Translations under genes and position numbers: made by a program
Part shown: positions 56,918 through 64,000 of the stretch, one piece after another
How positions within the stretch are numbered: the first letter of the stretch is position 1
Layout of the letters: each line of letters starts with the position of its first letter
The notes under the pieces: model-generated
Told to the model about the DNA's origin: nothing
The model's database searches: none
Seen by the model: only the letters and a program-made list of their open reading frames with translations
Source of the DNA: Proales similis
Lineage: Eukaryota; Rotifera; Eurotatoria; Ploima; Proalidae
Reading direction: 5' to 3'
Assembly: GCA_019059635.1 (NCBI GenBank)
Contig: JAGVRJ010000003.1
Span: 2,356,001-2,420,000, forward strand
DNA length: 64,000 bases

Positions 56918-57222
56918 CCTAATTTTTAATATGATTGCATATACATGTGATAGGCTTTCGGATCGAATGCGACTTAGCGATCCTTTTTTTAAATGATTGA
57001 TTTTTATTTTAGCATTTTAGCCAAGATAAACAATGATGCTGCGAAATCCTTTTATTTTAAAGCTAATAGCAAATGAGCTTTCATAAAGACGAATAAAAAT
57101 AAGCAAGTCAAAAATTTCCTCCAACCAATTGCTAACTAATGAAAGAATAATTGAAAGAAAACGATCATAAGAAAAAGGGTTTGAGCTTGAAGTTTTATTG
57201 GACAAAATTGTCAAATAAATAG
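56918..57222. other. convergent 3' flanks
   Basis: About 305 bp between the bZIP gene and the repeat glycoprotein gene; AT-rich, no gene. AATAAA on the minus strand at about 57,195 probably ends the glycoprotein mRNA. Confidence 0.4.
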
Positions 57223-58935
57223 TTAGTTGTAGACAACACAGGCGCAGTTAGGGTCAGTTGAGATGTTTTTAAGAGGAGTGACTCTGGTCATTAGAAAATT
57301 CCTGGCCTCGGTCATATATAGAGGATAAGATTCTTTAGTGCACACAGTACCTTGGCATTCTAAGAACAAAAAAGGATAGTCTTCATAAACTAAAATCGGT
57401 AAAATATAAAAACTTACTGCAGGCAAAGTTGCAAAACTTCTTGGCAATAAACGATTGGCAATAATTGATGTTCTTGGAAACTTGAAGTGAGCAAAACGGA
57501 AGATCATGGTTGGCCAACACTAAGAACAAAGACAGTCAAACTTGAAAAGATAAAAGTAAAATGAATAAATCGAAATACCAATGTCGGGGGTATAAGGAGT
57601 GGTAGTTGATGTTCTAGCCGAAGTAGAGACAATTTCAGTAGATTCAAAGTCAAAGCCAGTGGTGTTCCAGTTCCATGAAGAGCTGTTTCCAAAGTCATAG
57701 CCAGTGGTGTTCCAGTTCCATGAAGAGCTGTTTCCAAAGTCATAGCCAGTGGTGTTCCAGTTCCATGAAGAGCTGTTTCCAAAGTCATAGCCAGTGGTGT
57801 TCCAGTTCCATGAAGAGCTGTTTCCAAAGTCATAGCCAGTGGTGTTCCAGTTCCATGAGGAGCTGTTTCCAAAGTCATAGCCAGTGGTGTTCCAGTTCCA
57901 TGAGGAGCTGTTTCCAAAGTCATAGCCAGTGGTGTTCCAGTTCCATGAGGAGCTGTTTCCAAAGTCATAGCCAGTGGTGTTCCAGTTCCATGAGGAGCTG
58001 TTTCCAAAGTCATAGCCAGTGGTGTTCCAGTTCCATGAAGAGCTGTTTCCAAAGTCATAGCCAGTGGTGTTCCAGTTCCATGAAGAGCTGTTTCCAAAGT
58101 CATAGCCAGTGGTGTTCCAGTTCCATGAGGAGCTGTTTCCAAAGTCATAGCCAGTGGTGTTCCAGTTCCATGAGGAGCTGTTTCCAAAGTCATAGCCAGT
58201 GGTGTTCCAGTTCCATGAAGAGCTGTTTCCAAAGTCATAGCCAGTGGTGTTCCAGTTCCATGAAGAGCTGTTTCCAAAGTCATAGCCAGTGGTGTTCCAG
58301 TTCCATGAAGAGCTGTTTCCAAAGTCATAGCCAGTGGTGTTCCAGTTCCATGAGGAGCTGTTTCCAAAGTCATAGCCAGTGGTGTTCCAGTTCCATGAGG
58401 AGCTGTTTCCAAAGTCATAGCCAGTGGTGTTCCAGTTCCATGAGGAGCTGTTTCCAAAGTCATAGCCAGTGGTGTTCCAGTTCCATGAAGAGCTGTTTCC
58501 AAAGTCATAGCCAGTGGTGTTCCAGTTCCATGAAGAGCTGTTTCCAAAGTCATAGCCAGTGGTGTTCCAGTTCCATGAGGAGCTGTTTCCAAAGTCATAG
58601 CCAGTGGTGTTCCAGTTCCATGAAGAGCTGTTTCCAAAGTCATAGCCAGTGGTGTTCCAGTTCCATGAGGAGCTGTTTCCAAAGTCATAGCCAGTGGTGT
58701 TCCAGTTTGCAGTGTTATTTAGGTTTTCAAAATCAGTTGCATTCCAGCTCGGCGAGACAGTTTCATTCAAATCTCGTTTTTCGAATATCGTTTCTGTGAG
58801 CTCATTGTTATCGTAACTGATTTCACAGCGAACTTTTTTTTTCTATTTTATTTCTTGTCTTTTTATTATTTCAATCGTAGACTTACCTGTGTATAAGTAA
58901 AATAGTACTAGCAAGATTTGCTTCACTCTTATCAT
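57223..58935 (-). CDS. secreted tandem-repeat N-glycoprotein with Cys-rich tail
   Basis: Four exons on the minus strand. Exon 1 runs from ATG 58935 and encodes a signal peptide (MIRVKQILLVLFYLYT). Exon 2 uses an acceptor CACAG in phase and holds 23 repeats of the 15-residue unit WNTTGYDFGNSSSWN. Exons 3 and 4 encode a small Cys-rich end (DLPFCSLQVSKNINYC, AKKFCNFACKCQGTVC, PNCACVVYN). Each repeat has two N-glycosylation sequons (NTT, NSS), giving about 46 sites, with Trp, Tyr and Phe in between. The tail has a Cys spacing (C-x9-C-x7-C-x3-C-x-C) that resembles ShKT-type modules, but with weak similarity. A TATA box lies about 40 bp upstream. It is likely a secreted coat, mucus or cuticle-type glycoprotein; the function is inferred only from composition. 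Confidence 0.82.
57655..58710. repeat. 23-copy 45-bp minisatellite inside a coding exon
   Basis: Perfect 45-bp units (plus strand GTGGTGTTCCAGTTCCATGA...) differing in essentially one place, GAAGAG versus GAGGAG. Reading along the plus strand the variant order is AAAAGGGGAAGGAAAGGGAAGAG. The change is TCT/TCC on the coding strand and so silent. Because 45 is a multiple of three, other frames on both strands also stay open. Confidence 0.95.
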
Positions 58936-58970
58936 TTTAGATTTTCAGCTTCACCCTCGATTTGTTCACC

Positions 58971-58977
58971 TTTTATA
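58971..58977 (-). promoter_or_regulatory. TATA box of the repeat glycoprotein gene
   Basis: TATAAAA on the minus strand, followed by GG, 36 nt before the ATG at 58935. The TSS would fall very near the ATG, giving a very short 5' UTR. Confidence 0.6.
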
Positions 58978-59184
58978 GCTCAATTCTCGGACATTTTGAT
59001 TTTTGTTCGATTATATCAAATATCGGTTTTATTAATTTCTCTCCTTTTTTGTTATTTAATTTCTGCTGATTTAGTATTATTTTCTGCATAGCAAAGATAT
59101 TATGCTATTCAATCCCAAGAGTGAACAAATGAATTATTTCTATTTGAATAATTTTTGGCTTTGAATTACACAATATCTTTTTTC

Positions 59185-61840
<2,656 letters not shown>

Positions 61841-62465
61841 TCAAAACTCTAAGCCAAATTGAGTTACAATTGTTCAATAAAAAAAAACCTGCGATCGATT
61901 TTCAAAACGTGGTCTCAAGTCTAAGCCGATAGTCAAGCCTCATTCTAATGCTAAGCTTGATGATGCATGTTTTCTGATCGCTTAATCAATGAGCGTATAG
62001 CAATGCGTAGAACGCATAAGATAATTCTGATTGGTCGGGACGATTCTCATTGTTCAAGTTGATTTTTCACTTTCGGCTTAGCTCAATTGATCGCATTGAG
62101 CGATCATTGATGTGCAAGTGATGATCACCACCAATATTCATGATCACTATCAACGCTTTTCATCGATAACCAATGTGCGAGCGAGCATTGAAATTCTGTC
62201 AAAACTCTATTCAATTCTTGCGATTTGATTGAACAAGTCTCTGCTTACATCATCTACGCCGGCCCCTCGGGCATATATAAAAAGAGGTGAAATTTTTGAT
62301 TGCTCACCAAAAGATTTCTTATTCGAGAAAATTAAAACTCGAATAGCTAGCACGAACACATCCGCTCTATTTATGGCTCTATTTCTAATCAGATTTAACC
62401 TATTATCGCTTAGACACTCTACTTTTAAGCTTAAACCTTTTTAACTCACCGAACACTTTATCGCA
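61841..62465. promoter_or_regulatory. promoter region of the SKICH gene
   Basis: About 625 bp, no gene. TATATAAAAAG at 62274-62284 follows a GC-rich stretch (GCCGGCCCCTCGG). The region has repeated ATTGATC/GATCATT-like motifs at 62,045-62,200, possibly binding sites. Confidence 0.5.
62274..62284 (+). promoter_or_regulatory. TATA box of the SKICH/Gln-rich gene
   Basis: TATATAAAAAG in a short GC-rich context, about 190 bp before the ATG at 62466. The 5' UTR would be about 155 nt or may hold a small intron. Confidence 0.6.
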
Positions 62466-64000
62466 ATGGAGGCTCGCATGACCAAGATTGAATTCCAGGC
62501 TGTCCGCAACATCTACCCGTTGAACGAGAGCTTGTACTGCTACTTCACCATCCCCAACACCATCTCCTGCAAGCCGGAGACCGGTGACTGGGTTGGTATC
62601 TTCACCGTCGGATGGAAGAACCTTAAGGAGGTCGTCTGCAAGAAGATGATCCGCATTGAGGACATCTGGGGCAAGCAGGAGCAGGAGCAATACGGCCAGG
62701 TTGTTTTCGAGGCTGAGCAGCTCCCCAAGGAGACCGAGCACTACTACCAGTTCGTCTACGTCAAGGGCGAGACCATCAAGGGTGCCTCCAAGCCATTCAG
62801 CTTCGAAGAGTTTGAGGTTATTGAGCGACAGGATGTCTTGGGCCGACCCCAGCTCCAGCGCGAGAACATCGAGCAGGTCTTCGGTCGCATCCGTGGTCAG
62901 CAGCAGCAGCAACAACAGCAGCAGCAGCGACAGACCATCCGCGAGCAGCAGCAGCAGCAGAAATACTTGCAGCGCGGTATTGAGCAAGTGCTCGGCCAGA
63001 GCCTTGAGGAGCTTGAGCACGACTTGAAGCAGCAGCAGAAGCAGCAGCAGCAGCGATTGGCTCAGCAGACCTACCCGGTTGAGCTCCCAACCGAGCGAGT
63101 CCACTATGGTCAGCAGCCCACTCAGTGGAAACTCCAGCAGGAGCAGCAGCCAGAGTGGCGAGTCCAGGAGCAGCTCGCTGGCGAGTATGTCCGCCCAGTC
63201 CACCAGGGCATCTATGAGCAGACCGTTGAGGGTGCCAAGTGGCAGCTTCCCCGAGTTGCTCAGGAGGTTGAGCAGAAAATTACCGAGCAGTACATGGCCG
63301 AGCAGCAGCAGCGAACCCGCGAGCAGACCCGCATGTACTACCAGCTCAAGACCGTCGAGCGAATGATCGAGGAGCGACAGCGCCGTGAGGTCGAGATCCA
63401 GGAGCAGGAGGCCCGCAAGGTCGAGCGACTCGTCGAGGAGTTCCGACAGCGACTCCAGCCTTTGGTCAAGGAGACCACCACCCTTGGTCAGTTCGAGATC
63501 CAGCAGGAGCAGCAGCAGAAGGTTCACCAATACGTTCGACGATATGAGAGCCTTCTCCGACAGAAGATCCGCTGCGAGGCTGAGCGACGCCAGCAGGTCT
63601 TCCAGACCTTGATCCAGACCATCAAGAAGTGCGAGCAGCACCTCCGTGAGCTCCAGCAAAACGAGGTCCAGTACTGCGCCTACTTCATCCGTCAGCTCAA
63701 CGAGAAGCTCCGATGCATGCACGAGCAGCAGCTTAAGCACGTCGAGCTCTACAACGGCGAGAAGCGAGAGCAGGAGATCAAGCGACAGCTCCGATCCTTC
63801 CAGCAGACCTTCTTCGAGCAGCGACGACCCCAACAGGAGATCCTCCGACGAACCCACAAGCTCCTTAAGCAGATGGTCAACGAGGTCCTCGTCCAGCTCG
63901 CTAACGTTGAGCAGACCATCCGAGTCAACGGCCAGTTCCCCGGCCAGGTTGAGGCTTTCGAGCAACTCAACGGCGAATTCCGACCCCAGGTCCGATTCGC
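62466..64000 (+). CDS. SKICH-domain, Gln-rich coiled-coil protein (3' end beyond window)
   Basis: A single open exon of at least 511 codons, cut by the window edge. Residues about 5-118 form a SKICH domain like those of CALCOCO/NDP52/TAX1BP1: IEFQAVRNIYPLNESLYCYF, GDWVGIFTVGWKNLKEVV, HYYQFVYVKGETIKGASKPF. The rest is Gln/Glu/Arg-rich helical sequence with poly-Gln runs (about 140-220) and then coiled coil with few hydrophobic breaks. SKICH proteins bind membranes and autophagy partners, but no LIR, zinc finger or CLIR-like motif is seen in the part present. Codon use is extreme (CAG, GAG, CGA, AAG, CTC nearly always), unlike the neighbours, which suggests very high expression. It may have a structural rather than an autophagy role; that is inference. 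Confidence 0.82.
   Translation, partial: MEARMTKIEFQAVRNIYPLNESLYCYFTIPNTISCKPETGDWVGIFTVGWKNLKEVVCKKMIRIEDIWGKQEQEQYGQVVFEAEQLPKETEHYYQFVYVKGETIKGASKPFSFEEFEVIERQDVLGRPQLQRENIEQVFGRIRGQQQQQQQQQQRQTIREQQQQQKYLQRGIEQVLGQSLEELEHDLKQQQKQQQQRLAQQTYPVELPTERVHYGQQPTQWKLQQEQQPEWRVQEQLAGEYVRPVHQGIYEQTVEGAKWQLPRVAQEVEQKITEQYMAEQQQRTREQTRMYYQLKTVERMIEERQRREVEIQEQEARKVERLVEEFRQRLQPLVKETTTLGQFEIQQEQQQKVHQYVRRYESLLRQKIRCEAERRQQVFQTLIQTIKKCEQHLRELQQNEVQYCAYFIRQLNEKLRCMHEQQLKHVELYNGEKREQEIKRQLRSFQQTFFEQRRPQQEILRRTHKLLKQMVNEVLVQLANVEQTIRVNGQFPGQVEAFEQLNGEFRPQVRF

Noticed and set aside
57655-58710. CRISPR-like array
   Set aside because: The repeats are head-to-tail with no spacers, inside a eukaryotic coding exon.
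57504-58799. Other long repeat frames over the 45-bp array (Thr/Pro/His-type on minus, SCFQSHSQWC-type on plus)
   Set aside because: A 45-bp unit without stops stays open in several frames. Only one minus frame links to a signal-peptide exon and a Cys-rich tail by in-phase splice sites.
62403-63965. A 520-aa Leu-rich open frame on the minus strand opposite the SKICH gene
   Set aside because: It is the shadow of the CAG/GAG codon bias of the plus-strand gene; it reads as poly-Leu/Asp/Ser with no domain, while the plus frame has a SKICH domain.

Overview
The window is nuclear DNA from an animal with a compact genome. A Wnt5-type ligand, a PAR-type bZIP factor, very-long-chain acyl-CoA dehydrogenase and propionyl-CoA carboxylase alpha with presequences, mitoribosomal mL63, 4EHP, DRG1 and AIP point to Metazoa. 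About 24 protein genes lie in 64 kb on both strands. The introns I could place are mostly about 45-75 nt and are bounded by GT and AG, with AATAAA signals after several genes. I cannot name the phylum. A small-genome invertebrate (tardigrade, larvacean, rotifer or mite-like in compactness) would fit, and nothing here is decisive.

Layout. 1-6.1 kb: a long coiled-coil protein (minus). 6.1-11.2 kb: three closely packed plus-strand genes, which are pyrroline-5-carboxylate reductase, a USP35/38-type deubiquitinase and a small single-pass membrane protein. 11.4-20.5 kb: a lineage-specific minus-strand cluster of four secreted PAN/apple-like plus beta-propeller paralogues. A secreted bacterial-type esterase is interleaved, and the [esterase + propeller] unit has been duplicated, leaving an esterase fragment. 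21-26.3 kb: an orphan 570-aa protein and an intronless rhodopsin-like GPCR. 27-31.3 kb: minus-strand housekeeping genes SRA1, DRG1, mL63 and AIP. 31.3-35.1 kb is a gene-poor stretch before Wnt5 (35.1-36.4 kb, plus). 36.8-39.5 kb: 4EHP and a UBXN7-like p97 adaptor (minus). 40.4-43.1 kb: ACADVL (plus). 43.4-48.8 kb: an LRR protein and an M13 (neprilysin-like) peptidase (minus). 50.5-53.2 kb: PCCA (minus). 55.4-56.9 kb: a bZIP gene with a reading-frame break. 57.2-58.9 kb: a secreted glycoprotein with 23 copies of a 45-bp repeat (minus). 59.2-61.8 kb: selenoprotein O with Cys in place of Sec (plus). 62.5 kb to the edge: a SKICH-domain, Gln-rich coiled-coil protein with extreme codon bias (plus, cut by the window end).

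Most genes are unrelated housekeeping neighbours. The parts that look new are the propeller/esterase cluster, the repeat glycoprotein and the SKICH-Gln-rich protein. The first two encode predicted secreted proteins; the last two each have a clear TATA box. ACADVL and PCCA both serve mitochondrial acyl-CoA breakdown but are not physically linked.
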